From Bombardia bombarda (taxonomy: Eukaryota; Ascomycota; Sordariomycetes; Sordariales; Lasiosphaeriaceae): a stretch of 64,000 bases of DNA. Shown here piece after piece: positions 22,153 through 32,800 of this stretch. Numbering within the stretch: position 1 is the stretch's first letter; each line of letters opens with the position of its first letter. The translations under genes and the position numbers were made by a program. Below the pieces are notes generated by a model. That model saw only the letters and a program-made list of their open reading frames with translations. It was not told the DNA's origin and made no database searches. The stretch spans positions 7,068,001-7,132,000 of the forward strand of contig JAULSR010000002.1 of NCBI GenBank assembly GCA_030512295.1, written 5' to 3'.

Positions 22153-24237
22153 GGCTGTAGTGTGGGAGGGTGTATAAGTAGGTGAGTGTGTCTTTGTCCT
22201 GATATGTTGATGTGCAACAAGAACGATGGCTGACAAAAGGGGTAAGGTCCAAGCTGGAAGTGAACAAAAGAAAAGCCGCCGCAGGGAGAAGGATAGAGCT
22301 TCCTGCTGGGAGGAATGATCTTTGTGGTGCGAGAGACATCAAGACGGAACGAAGCCCCTTGGCCAGCTAGATATATGCGAAGGAATGTGCTCAGGACAAG
22401 GGGAGCCATCCAGCCAGCCGGACGCTGACGGGCTTATCGCATGGCGCCGTGCCGCACCGCGCCGTCCCGTTGGCAAGCCTTGACAGGTAACACAGCACAG
22501 TGCAAAGGAGAGACAGGATTTGGATACTGGGATCTCTACATGGATGAAATCTGACGTTAGGATTGCAGGCGCAGTTCCCGCCGGCTCTCGGAAACGGAAA
22601 CGGCCACAGTGTGAGCTTGGCTGCCAATCCCCCGATGTACCACTGAACGAGCATCAAGCCATTGCGTTTTCCCTGGCTCCGAGATTATCGCATCAATAAT
22701 ACCCTACTGCCCTGCTTTCCTGTTATTTTGGTACCTCACATGGATCAGCTCAATACACTCTTCACTCGTAAGTGGATATGACGAGACTTGGATCTTGACT
22801 GGCACCACCTCAATAGCTGTTCCCTTCCACGACATCAAAATAGGAGGGACGGACGGCTCTCCCCCAGCATTGCTACCGGTGTAGCCCAGGAAGCAAAAAG
22901 AGAGGCCATGGGACCTGACACGGGACTGACCCAATCCAACACACATAACCCCCCCGTCTCAATTCCTCGGGGTCTTCAGGCCTAGATCTGTCACGGACTT
23001 TCCAAGCTTGTGTCCCTGGCCTTTAGGCCGATGTAACGGACTAACAGAGCGGCTAAAAATGCATTGTACTTGTCTTGTCTCCGTTACTCGTGATTTTAGA
23101 GAGCGTCTGGGTTGTTCTATGCAGAACCGTGCGTCATGAAGCGACTCTGTCAACGGGCTGGATCCTTTCCAAGACGAATCATTTACCGCGAGGAGGAAGT
23201 CTTACGACGGACGTGAGCCAGATTCGAGTGTTAGCTCAGGAACCGAGACACACCTACCCGAATCTTGAAGATCTGCTTGCAGACGGCAATCGGCTTCTTG
23301 CAACATATCTACAAGCTGTGGCTGTTCGATAAGATAACAGACCCCTTGGTCTTTTGATGGCTAGTTTTTCACTCCTCTCTTGACATTTTCTCCTGTCTCT
23401 TCTCCAGTTCTTCATTCTTAATGTCTTTGCTCCTTACCAAGCCCAGGTTTGGGTGCTGGGTCCAGTCGGGCAGACACGCATGTAACCAGACGACATATTC
23501 AGTATAGTTGATGCAGGCGGCTGCGATTGATGGACGTTAATCCTAGCTCCCAAATTGGGCAACTTACACGATATATCGTCAAGGCGCGATTGTTGACGCT
23601 TGTTGACCGTCAGGGGCACCAAACAAATCGCCAGTTGCACGTGATTGCAAGTTTGAGTTACACCAAGACGAAGATTGAAAGGCGTTAAGTATACGAGTGA
23701 AGCTAACCTTATTTTGGACTAGTAGACGGCACACGCGCTTCTGTGACTGGATACAGGCCAATATGTATCCACGCTAGACCTGATAGGGCAATTCTTACGA
23801 TCATTGGGCTGCTCGTGCGTCATGCACGCCCATTTCTAATCACTCGAGGATGAGGAAAAACTGCCAGCCGACAGACGCGTATCGAAGGACACGAGGAAAG
23901 AGCATCTGGCTCGGTGCTTCTCTTCTTGGACCAACAGACAGAGGTACCCCGCAACCAAGAACCTTGCCAGATTACTACGTCGCGCATTGTTGGCTGGTTT
24001 CCTTTGCTCTCGTCTTTTTTCATTCTATTCAACTTCTCTCTCTGCTTTGTTTGTCTAACTAAGACTTCCCTCGATTGTCTCTAATCACAACTGCTGCACT
24101 AAGTTATTGGCAGCCCCTCCCTCGTTGACGACGTAGACCTGGACCAAGACAACAAGCCATCGGAATCCACCACTTTCAGTTTCACCTGCAGGGCACGGCG
24201 ACCAGCATCATTGGCTCCTGGTGGCTGATTACCCATC
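22153..24237. promoter_or_regulatory. Divergent promoter region between the P450 and MFS genes
   Basis: About 2.1 kb between two divergently oriented cluster genes. No credible coding frame was found. The MFS-proximal 200 bases are pyrimidine-rich (TCTCTCTGCTTTG, CTCTAATC), as is common just upstream of fungal start codons. I did not find a clear CGG-type palindrome here. Confidence 0.4.
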
Positions 24238-25899
24238 ATGACCCAGTTCCGCAGCCTCTTCCGCAAGCCGCCCGGCTATGTCGTCGCCAGTATAGTCTGC
24301 TCCCTCGGAGGCTTCCTGTTTGGCGCCGACACTGGCATCATCGGGCCTGTCACCGTGATGGAGTCGTTTGAGCAATACGTTGGAAATCCCTCGCCCACCA
24401 TCCACGGCTTAATAGTCTCGTCTATCCTGATCCCCGCCGCCATCTCATCCTTCCTCGCTGGTCGCTTGGCAGATGCCCTCGGCCGCTCTCGAGGCATCGC
24501 CATCGGTGCTCTCATCTTTGCCATTGGCTGCACTCTCGAGGCTGCCGCTGCTCATATTGCCATGTTTATCGTCGGTCGCGTTATTGAAGGTGCCGGTGAG
24601 GGTCTCTATCTGGGAACCTTGGTTGTGTAAGTCATTCTTGAATCTGATAGGTCGTACTGGCAGCTAACTTCGTACCTTAGTTATATCTGCGAGATTGCGC
24701 CTCCAAAGCACCGCGGTGCCTTGACCACTGGACCGCAGCTGCTGATTACCCTCGGCTTGATGGCCGGATTCTTCACATGCTACGGCACCGCTAATATCCC
24801 CTCGTCCCTATCCTGGCGTCTGCCATTCAGTTTGCTCGCTGCTTGCTCCTACGTTTTTTCTGCTGCTGCATTGCTCTGGCTTCCCGCATCTCCGCGATGG
24901 CTAACCCTTGAGGGACGGACCAGTGAAGCCGCTGAAACCTGGGAGAAGCTGGGCGTGCCTGCCGCCGATCGTGAGAAGATCCTCGAGCAGCTCGAGCCCG
25001 TCGTCGTCGACACCGACGCCAGCCGCGAGACCGAACCCGTGCTGGCCACTTCTTCTAGCACCGACGTCGGAGCGACCCAGGAGAAGCCAAAGAAGTCGAA
25101 GAAGAAGTCCCAGATGCTCGATGTTTTCTCCCCCGATGCTCGCCCCCGTCTATTTCTGGCTGTCTTTCTCATGGCCATGCAGCAGCTGAGTGGTATCGAT
25201 GGCGTTCTTTATGTGAGTCTACCGTTCCAGGAATTGCCTCAAGGCCTACAAAGACTAACGGTTATTTAGTACGCACCGCTCCTCTTCAAACAGGCTGGTC
25301 TGTCCTCCCTCGAAGCCACCTTCCTCGCGTCGGGTGTTTCTGCCATCGTCATCTTTGCGGTCACGATCCCTGCCACTATCTGGGCCGATCGATGGGGCCG
25401 ACGACTGAATACGATCCTGGGTGGTCTTGGCATGACCATCACCATGTTTCTGATCGGCAGCTTATACGCTGGTGACGCGGTGCACGCCACCACAGGTGCG
25501 GGCCGATGGGTGGTGATTGTGTCCATCTACATTTTTACGGTCCTGTACTGTACTTCGTGGGCTGTGGGCATCAAGATTTATGCTGCAGAGATCCAGCCCC
25601 AGCGCACTCGCGCGAGCGCAACGAATATCGCACATGGCAGCAACTGGCTGAGCAACTTCCTTGTGGCTCTGGTCACGCCGACGCTGCTGGCAAAATCCAG
25701 CTTCGGTGCCTACTTTCTGTTTGGTGGCTGCACGTTCGTCACAGCTGTTGTGTGCTGGCTGTTTATGCCCGAGACCAGAGGTAAGACTCTTGATGAGATT
25801 GAGCAGGCATTCCAACACAGCCATGTGAAGGGCCTCAAGGCTTTTACCAGCATGTTCCACAGGAAGGTGCTGCGGAGGATCCCTGCTGTGAATGTCTGA
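24238..25899 (+). CDS. MFS sugar-type transporter, about 516 residues
   Basis: This is a plasma-membrane transporter of the major facilitator superfamily, sugar-porter branch (PF00083). The first helix carries GGFLFGADTGIIGP. The loop 2-3 motif is GRLADALGRSRG, and the helix 4-5 region is GRVIEGAGEGL. After the first intron comes YICEIAPPKHRGAL, the R-x-G signature. QQLSGIDGVLYYAPLLF marks helix 7, and PETRGKTLDEIEQAF is the C-terminal signature. Twelve membrane segments can be counted. The cytoplasmic loop between helices 6 and 7 is long and charged (EKPKKSKKKS). Introns: 24627-24680 and 25213-25269, both canonical. Sequence supports a hexose or polyol/quinate-like porter more than a drug exporter. 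Within the cluster it could import a substrate, move the product, or simply be a passenger. Confidence 0.92.
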
Positions 25900-26767
25900 G
25901 CTCGTCATTCTGTGGAAGGGAAGGTTGGTTTGCTGCAGTGCTGTGGCTCATGGAGAGAGGAGAAAAGTGGAGAAGTTGCTGGGGTAGGCTTGGAGTGACG
26001 ATGTGAGAGGGAGTTGCCGCAGATAAGGTGCGATGTGTTGATCTCAGCACTTCCGGTGTTCATTACATGGCCACTTTCAGGAGGTAGGTTTGGAACTTTT
26101 CGTTGATGTTTATCTCATTATCGTGAAGTTTGACGTGGATTCTGTCGGCGTCTGGCATGGTCTTCCATATCCGGTGTCAGAAGCTTAGCGGCATAGCCAG
26201 GAGGGATATAAAGACATCTGGAGCACAGAACTCATAAGACAAGATATCGGATACACATGGGAATGATTAATTGTGTAATATGTGGCTGGCATGGGAGACG
26301 GTATAAAGGGTAAACAGTTTTAGTAAAGCAGATGCTTCCATTTAGACAGTACATAAATAATATTGTAAGTCATCATTGCTTTGTCTTCTATGATATTTAC
26401 GAAGATTAACTGAACACGAATCGCGATGGAGATCTGGAGCCTGATTGCAGCAAAAAAGAAAAGATGTTTCTCATTCTAGATAATTCGCGATGAAGCCAAA
26501 ATAAATCCCAAGGAAAGTATGTGACTATGAACTCCAATTCGTCAAAGTTCTTGTTGTGTTTGTGAAAATTGTATCGGTCCTAAAGCAAGTGTGATCGCCG
26601 TCCCCTCGAATCCACCACCTACCTCCTTACATAGGTAGACCCCTTGCTCTGATGATACCTGCTCGAACCTATGACCAGACCACCTTCCACCACCTTCCAC
26701 CAGCATGCCCACTGCCACCACAACCCCACTTATATCTTCTCTTTGACTTAACAACAACACAGCTCCC
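25900..26767. other. Convergent 3' region between the MFS and monooxygenase genes
   Basis: AT-rich sequence after the MFS stop and after the monooxygenase stop. A small direct repeat CCACCTTCCACCA occurs at about 26679-26703. No gene was recognised. Confidence 0.35.
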
Positions 26768-28713
26768 TCAGAAGCTATTGGAGCTGGAGCTCGCCGTGGT
26801 CTTGGCCGCGCCACCGGCCTTCCTCTTGCGCACAGCCATGTACTCATCGACAACACCATAGTAGCTGTGCGGGCCATAGGGCACAAAGAAGTCCTTGATC
26901 AGACCGCCATTGCGGCCCTTGTTCTTGACGCCCAGGTCGCCCAGCAAGCGATCCAGATAGGGCACCCAGTCAAACAGCGCATAGGGGTAGCGCTCGCCGA
27001 CGCTCGAGTAGCGCTTGCGGGTCCAGGCGTTCCACTCGGCAATCTCCTGGATCATCTGCTGCTCGCTGGGCAGCTGCACCTCGCCGAGGAGGTGGGCGAC
27101 GGCCCACAGCGACTGCACCTCGGAGATGGTGGGCGTCTGGGTCGTGTGGATCTGGCCGAGGATGGCGATGGACCGGTCGTCCTCGTCGGTGGTGGCGAGG
27201 GGCACGACGCGGTTGTACAGCCGCCAGCGGCGCACCGTCATCTCGCGGTTGGGCCGCTTCCAGCCGTCCAAGTCCTTGGGACCGGCGGCCAGGAGGGGCA
27301 GCTTCTTGGCGACCACCTCGTCGGCCGCCTTGTCGTGGAAGTACCAGGGGTCGACCTTGGAGGAGAGCGAGGACGAGTACTTGGACTTGTCGGTGCCGAC
27401 CTTGGAGGGGACGGGTGCGCCGTAGGGCGGGATGCCGAGTTCCTCTTTGAGTTCGGGCGAGAAGAAGCTGAAGTGGTCGCCCCAGCCGGTGGCGTAGATG
27501 AGGAAGTCGGCGGGCACGCGCTGGCCGGAGCGGAGGGTGATGCCGGTCGAATCGGCGACGGACACGTTGTCGCGAACGATGGTGATGTTGCCGTCCCTGA
27601 GGGTGGACCAGAAGTCGTCCATGGTGATGAGGCCGAGGGAGGACTCACACCAGAAGCAGGCGTTGTCCTGGAGCTGGGGGCGCAGGGCGTCGAGCTTGCC
27701 GGAGTCCTTGCCAAAGCCGGCGGCGCTGTCGGCCTGGCTGGAGATGTACTTCCAGTAGGCGCGCGTCAGCCAGCGACCGGCCATGGTGCGGTGGAAGAAG
27801 CTGCCAAGATAGGTGTCGGTGGTCATGAGCGACGGGCTGAGGTAGTTCATCAGGCGGTTGGCGCTCATGGTGATGGTGTTCATGCCCAGCATGTTGGCCG
27901 GCATGATGGGCATGGGGCCCGACCCAGTGTCGCGGATGACCCACGTCACCTTCTTGCCGGAAGAAGCGAGGAGGTAGGCGGCATCATAGGCCGACTTGGC
28001 GGCGCCGATGAGCACCACGTGCTTGGGCCCCGAGGGCGACTTGATCTTCTCAGCATTCTTGGCCAGGTCGACGGCGTGGATCACGGGGATTGAGTTTTCC
28101 TTGACGCTGAAGTCGGGCGAGTTGGTCTGCGTCGTGATGCCGGCCGCGCAGATGATCTTGGCCGCCTCAATCTTGACCCCGTTGACCGTCAACTCCCAAC
28201 CGCTCGCCGTGCGCTCCACACTCGATACCCAGCTGTTGAAGTGGATATGCTGCTTCAGCTTGTTGTCCTCGGCAAATTTGTCCAGGTACCGCCAGATCAT
28301 GTCGCCCGACACAAGGTTGTTTTCCGGCTTGCCATCTTGTGTCATGGGCGTGGAGGGGTAGTTCTAGTTTTGTTTTGTTCGTTAGCACAACCATCGAAAA
28401 AGAGACGAGAACAAATTGGGGGAGTGTAACATACAAAGTACCCAAACTCGACCTGCGCTACCAAGTTGGGGTAGATGCGATCCTTGGACCAGGTACCACC
28501 CACAGTGCCGTACTTCTCAAAGATGGCGAGCTTGGTGTTGGGCTCCAGCTTGAGGTAGGTGTTCGCGGCAGTCAAGCCGTACCATCCTGTAAGTGGCACT
28601 GTCAGTCATGTCTTGTGGACTGCAAGTAAACAAGACTCAGGGGGTAAGAACTCACCTGCTCCAATAATGGCTACGTCCAAGACGAGCTTCTCATCGGCGA
28701 CTGCGTGGGGCAT
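26768..28713 (-). CDS. FAD-dependent monooxygenase (FMO / Baeyer-Villiger-like), about 601 residues
   Basis: This is a flavoprotein that inserts oxygen into a carbonyl or heteroatom substrate using NADPH and O2. The ATG at 28713 is followed by DVAIIGAG, and intron 1 (28655-28587) splits the FAD-binding GxGxxG fold, which continues WYGLTAANTYL. FEKYGTVGGTW and the block ending RIYPNLV are the FMO family signatures. Intron 2 is 28434-28364. The NADPH fold is HVVLIGAAKSAYDAAYLL. The FLIYATGWG motif near residue 340 is the conserved ATG motif of this superfamily. I see no strict Baeyer-Villiger fingerprint FxGxxxHxxxW, so an FMO-like enzyme is the safer call. The C-terminus is Ser/Lys-rich. It shares its promoter with the PKS and is inferred to tailor its product. 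Confidence 0.9.
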
Positions 28714-29862
28714 TGTGGCTGATTGGTGGTGGGTGGTTATCTGAAGTGCTAGGCAGGCAGTGGCTGTATAAATGAGGCAAGCAGGGTGGCAAGCAGCGTC
28801 TTCAGACCAAGGGCTCAGGGAAGATAAGAGAGATGGAGATGCACACTGAGCTGAGGGTGATATCGTCTTCTCATTTACAACGACATTACAGGCAGATATA
28901 GTCACAATTCATCGGACAAACTATCACAGTCAAAAGCATCGCAGGATGGTTACCTGTACCACATACCGGCCAGACATGGCCAGCATTCTCCCAATGGAAA
29001 GCGACTCGCCGAGCTGGTGTGGCTCGGAGCGGGCCGTTGCCATGCGGTCCGAGGCTTGCATGAAGAATAAGGTCCGTCATCTGTCAAAAAATAAGCTGCA
29101 GTATGGATCAACCAAGGCTCGGGCTGTGAAAGGGGTGTGTGTGGGGGGAGGATCTCGGGGGACGGGCGGGGATAAGGTGAGGGGAAATGCGGGCAAGGTG
29201 AGGTAGCATTCGCACAGTGACAATGTCTCAAAGACATGTGCTGCATCCGCTGGGATGCTGCATGTGGCTCTTACTCACCCCAGAAAGCTACAGATCGCCA
29301 TCGATCTTCATGCTCCCGTCCACCCTGTTTCATCGCATCCCGCTAAGTATCCGTCCTTAACTGCTGGATAATTGGTAGGGCTATTGGGCTTGCCCCTTTT
29401 ACCATATCACGCGTCTTAATTCGAGTATTAAGCTCAGCGTACCCATTTCCCAAATGGGAAGAAGACACGGTGGGTGATACAACATGGTAAAGCATAGCTC
29501 GGTCTGCAGAACACGATCGTGAGGAGCCATCAGGAGAAGAGCAATATGGAAACTCTGAAGAAACTAAGGAATGACAGGCCGCGAGCTGCAAAGCATAGCC
29601 TCAAGGTCGGAGGCCGACAACAAGATGTTTGAGGAAATGCCCGTTTTGCCATCTGGCAGTCGGTCCGCCACCAAAAGGTGAAGGATATAAGAGTGAAAAT
29701 GAAAGATGAGAACGAGGAGATACAAGTAACTCAGCAGCTTGACCTGATCTAGCTACAGGACTCACTCACTTCGCTTCACATATATGATATACAGTGAGCC
29801 TACGGTATACCGGTGTTGATAGCTTTCTACATCAACAAGCTCCTGACACAAGTCTCGCCAAG
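28714..29862. promoter_or_regulatory. Bidirectional promoter of the monooxygenase and PKS genes
   Basis: A 1149-base divergent region between the FMO start and the PKS start. It holds a perfect inverted repeat GTCGGAGGCCGAC (29606-29618) and a nearby CGGTCCG (29661-29667). Both have the CGG/CCG half-site form bound by zinc-cluster regulators. A TATA-like TATATGATAT at 29781-29790 lies 73 bases upstream of the PKS ATG. No coding frame of note. Confidence 0.55.
29606..29618. promoter_or_regulatory. Candidate zinc-cluster binding palindrome GTCGG-N3-CCGAC
   Basis: A perfect palindrome with 5-base arms and a 3-base spacer. It sits in the shared promoter, 245 bases upstream of the PKS ATG. CGG-Nx-CCG is the known recognition form for Zn(II)2Cys6 dimers, and two such regulators are encoded about 10-15 kb away. 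The functional link is inference. Confidence 0.4.
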
Positions 29863-32800
29863 ATGCCTGCCTCTATCACGAGAGAGGATGAGTCCGTCCT
29901 TGAGCCGATTGCCATTGTTGGCATGGGTATGACTATCCTTCGTCATTAGACTTGGAAACGAACACTGGCTAACAATGTTGCCTGATTAGCTTGTCGTCTG
30001 CCGGGCTCTGTGGATTCGCCCTCCAAGTTCTGGGAGACGTTGCGGGACAAGAAGTCGGTTCGAACACCCAAGGTGCCGGCCAACCGCTTCAACATTGATG
30101 CCCATTACCATCCCGACCTCGCTCGCCCTGGCTCCTTCTCGGCAATGGGAGGATACTTCCTCGATGGCAATCCGGTCGACTTCGACCCCACCATGTTCAA
30201 CATCACCCCCGTTGAGGCATCGTGGCTTGATCCCCAACAGCGCAAGATGCTCGAGGTCTGCTACGAGGTCTTTGAGAACGCCGGCGTGCCGCTTGATCAA
30301 GTCGCCGGCACCAACACGGGTGTTTATGTTGCAACCTTCACTGCCGACTACCAGCAAATGTCCATCTTTGAGCGCGACTTCAGACACAGCTACGCAGCCA
30401 CGGGCGTGGACACGGGCATCATCAGCAACCGTATCAACAACACGTTCAACTTGAACGGTCCCAGCTGCATCATCAATACCGCGTGCTCCTCGTCGGTGTA
30501 TGCCATCCATAACGCTTGTCACGCTCTCCGTGCTCGTGATTGTGAGGCTGCTGTGGCCGCTGGTAGCAATCTGATCATGATTGTGGTAAGTAGCGACGAA
30601 GTATTCACGAGAATGGAGAACCGTTTGCTGATATACTCGAAAACAGGATCAACACATGAACACGGCCAAGTTAGGAGTCCTGTCTCCTACCTCGGAGTAA
30701 GTTATTCAAACCAAAGGGGCTGAAGATTCAGCACAGACACTAACTAACCATCGACCCAGATGCCACACCTTTGACGAGCGGGCCGACGGCTACGGGCGCG
30801 CCGAGGGCGTGGGTGCTCTGTACCTCAAGCGTCTCTCTGACGCCATCAGGGACCAGGATGTGATCCGGTAAGTCAGCCATCAAAGCAGGGGTACAAGCCA
30901 CATACCTAACCCAAGAAGTCCACGCTGACGTATATCACCTCTTTTTAAAGTGGTGTGATCCGCTCATCGGCCGTCAACACCAACGGCAAGGTCGAAGGCA
31001 TGGGTATCACATACCCCAACGCCCTAGGCCAGGAGAAGGTTCTCCGCCATGCCTACAAGCGGGCCAACCTCGACCCCAACAAGACGGCCTATCTCGAGTG
31101 CCATGGTACCGGAACCCCCACAGGCGACCCGATCGAGGTACGAGCTGTGTCGAGGGGCATGAACGACACCCGCAGCCTCGACAAGCCGCTCCTTCTCGGT
31201 GCAGCGAAAGCCAACATCGGTCACAGTGAAGCCGTAAGCTCTCGTTCCTTTTGGCAGGTGTCCGCATGTAACGTCAACCGTGACAGACACTGACCATATA
31301 TATCGTAGGCATCCGGTATCTTTGCCACCATGAAAGCAGCGCTCATGACAGAGAACGCCCAGATTCCCGGCGTCTACGGCTTCAAGACGCTCAACCCCAA
31401 CATCAAGGCCAGCGAGTGGGGTGTCAAGATCGTCGAGGAGCTGATGCCGTGGCCCACCGGCTTTGACGTGCGCCGAGCAAGTGTCTCGTCTTTTGGCTAT
31501 GGCGGCACCAACGCCCACCTAGTCATCGAGTCCATCGACAGCCTGTGCCCGTGGTATGAGCACGGTAAGACCAAGGAGGCGGCCAAGTACAACTACGACG
31601 ACATCGACCGCCCGTTCCTGGTTACCATGAGCGCGCACGACTCCAAGACGCTCGTCCGCAACATTGACGCTCACCAGAAAGTCGCTGGCGACTACCACCT
31701 GCCTGACTTGGCATACACGCTCAACACCAGGAGGACCAGGTTCGGTTCCCGCGGATATACCGTGTCGGAGCCCGGCAAGGAGATAGAAGCCATGCTACCA
31801 GGCAACTTCACCTTCGGCTCGACCCTCAACAAGCCCGTCAAGCTTGGCTTTGTTCTCACTGGTCAGGGCGCGCAGTGGGCTCGCATGGGCTTCGAGGCCA
31901 TCCAGAAGTTCCCCAGCTTCGCGCAGACCATTGACGCGCTGAACCGCGTGCTGCAGCGCGCTGACCCGCAGCCAACATGGAATCTGCGTGCCGTCCTGGA
32001 AGAGCCAGCCGAGTCCAGCCGCGTTGGCGAGCCCGAGATCTCGCAGCCTGTGTGCACCGCCATCCAGATTGCTGTCATCGACCTCCTTGCATCATGGGGG
32101 ATTGAGCCTGCCGTGACAGTTGGCCACAGCAGCGGAGAGATCGCGGCCGCCTACGCAGCCGGCCGCACGTCAGCAGCTGAGGCCATCCTCGCGGCCTACT
32201 TCCGTGGGTATGCTGTCGCCAAGGCAGCCCCCGTGGGCACCATGCTGGCGGTCGGGCTCGGGGCTGAGCAAGTCCAGGAGCACATTGACACCCTCCCCCG
32301 GCCGTCGCCCAGGGCGTGACGATCGCCTGCGAGAACTCGCCCGGGAGCGTCACCATGAGCGGCAGCAACGAGGATATCGCTGCTCTGAAGAAGGTCCTGG
32401 ACAACGGCAGCGTGTTTGCGCGACAGCTCAAGACGGGCAAGGCGTATCACTCTCCCCAGATGGAGGCGGTGGCCCCCCTGTACGCAGAGCTCTACTCCAA
32501 GGCCTACGAGCAGCTCACCGACGCCGACCTTATGTGGCGCCGCCCCCACGCCGGGATGGTCTCATCGGTCACCGGAGAGGTCCTCAGCTCGTCGCACCTC
32601 CCGATCGAGTACTGGTGCGACAACCTGCGCAATCGCGTGCTCTTCAACACCGCCGTCCAGGTGCTCGGCAGCTCCGAGGCCTTTGCCGACGTCAACGTCC
32701 TCGTTGAGATTGGTCCACACTCGGCCCTCGGCGGCCCCATCAAGCAGATCATCTCGGCCAACGACTGGGACATCAAGTACGTGCCTTCGCTCATGCGCGG

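Noticed and set aside
26867..28093. A 408-codon plus-strand frame over the flavin monooxygenase gene
   Set aside because: It is antisense to a gene with clear FAD and NADPH motifs. It has a biased Gly/Val/His composition and arises from GC-rich third positions.
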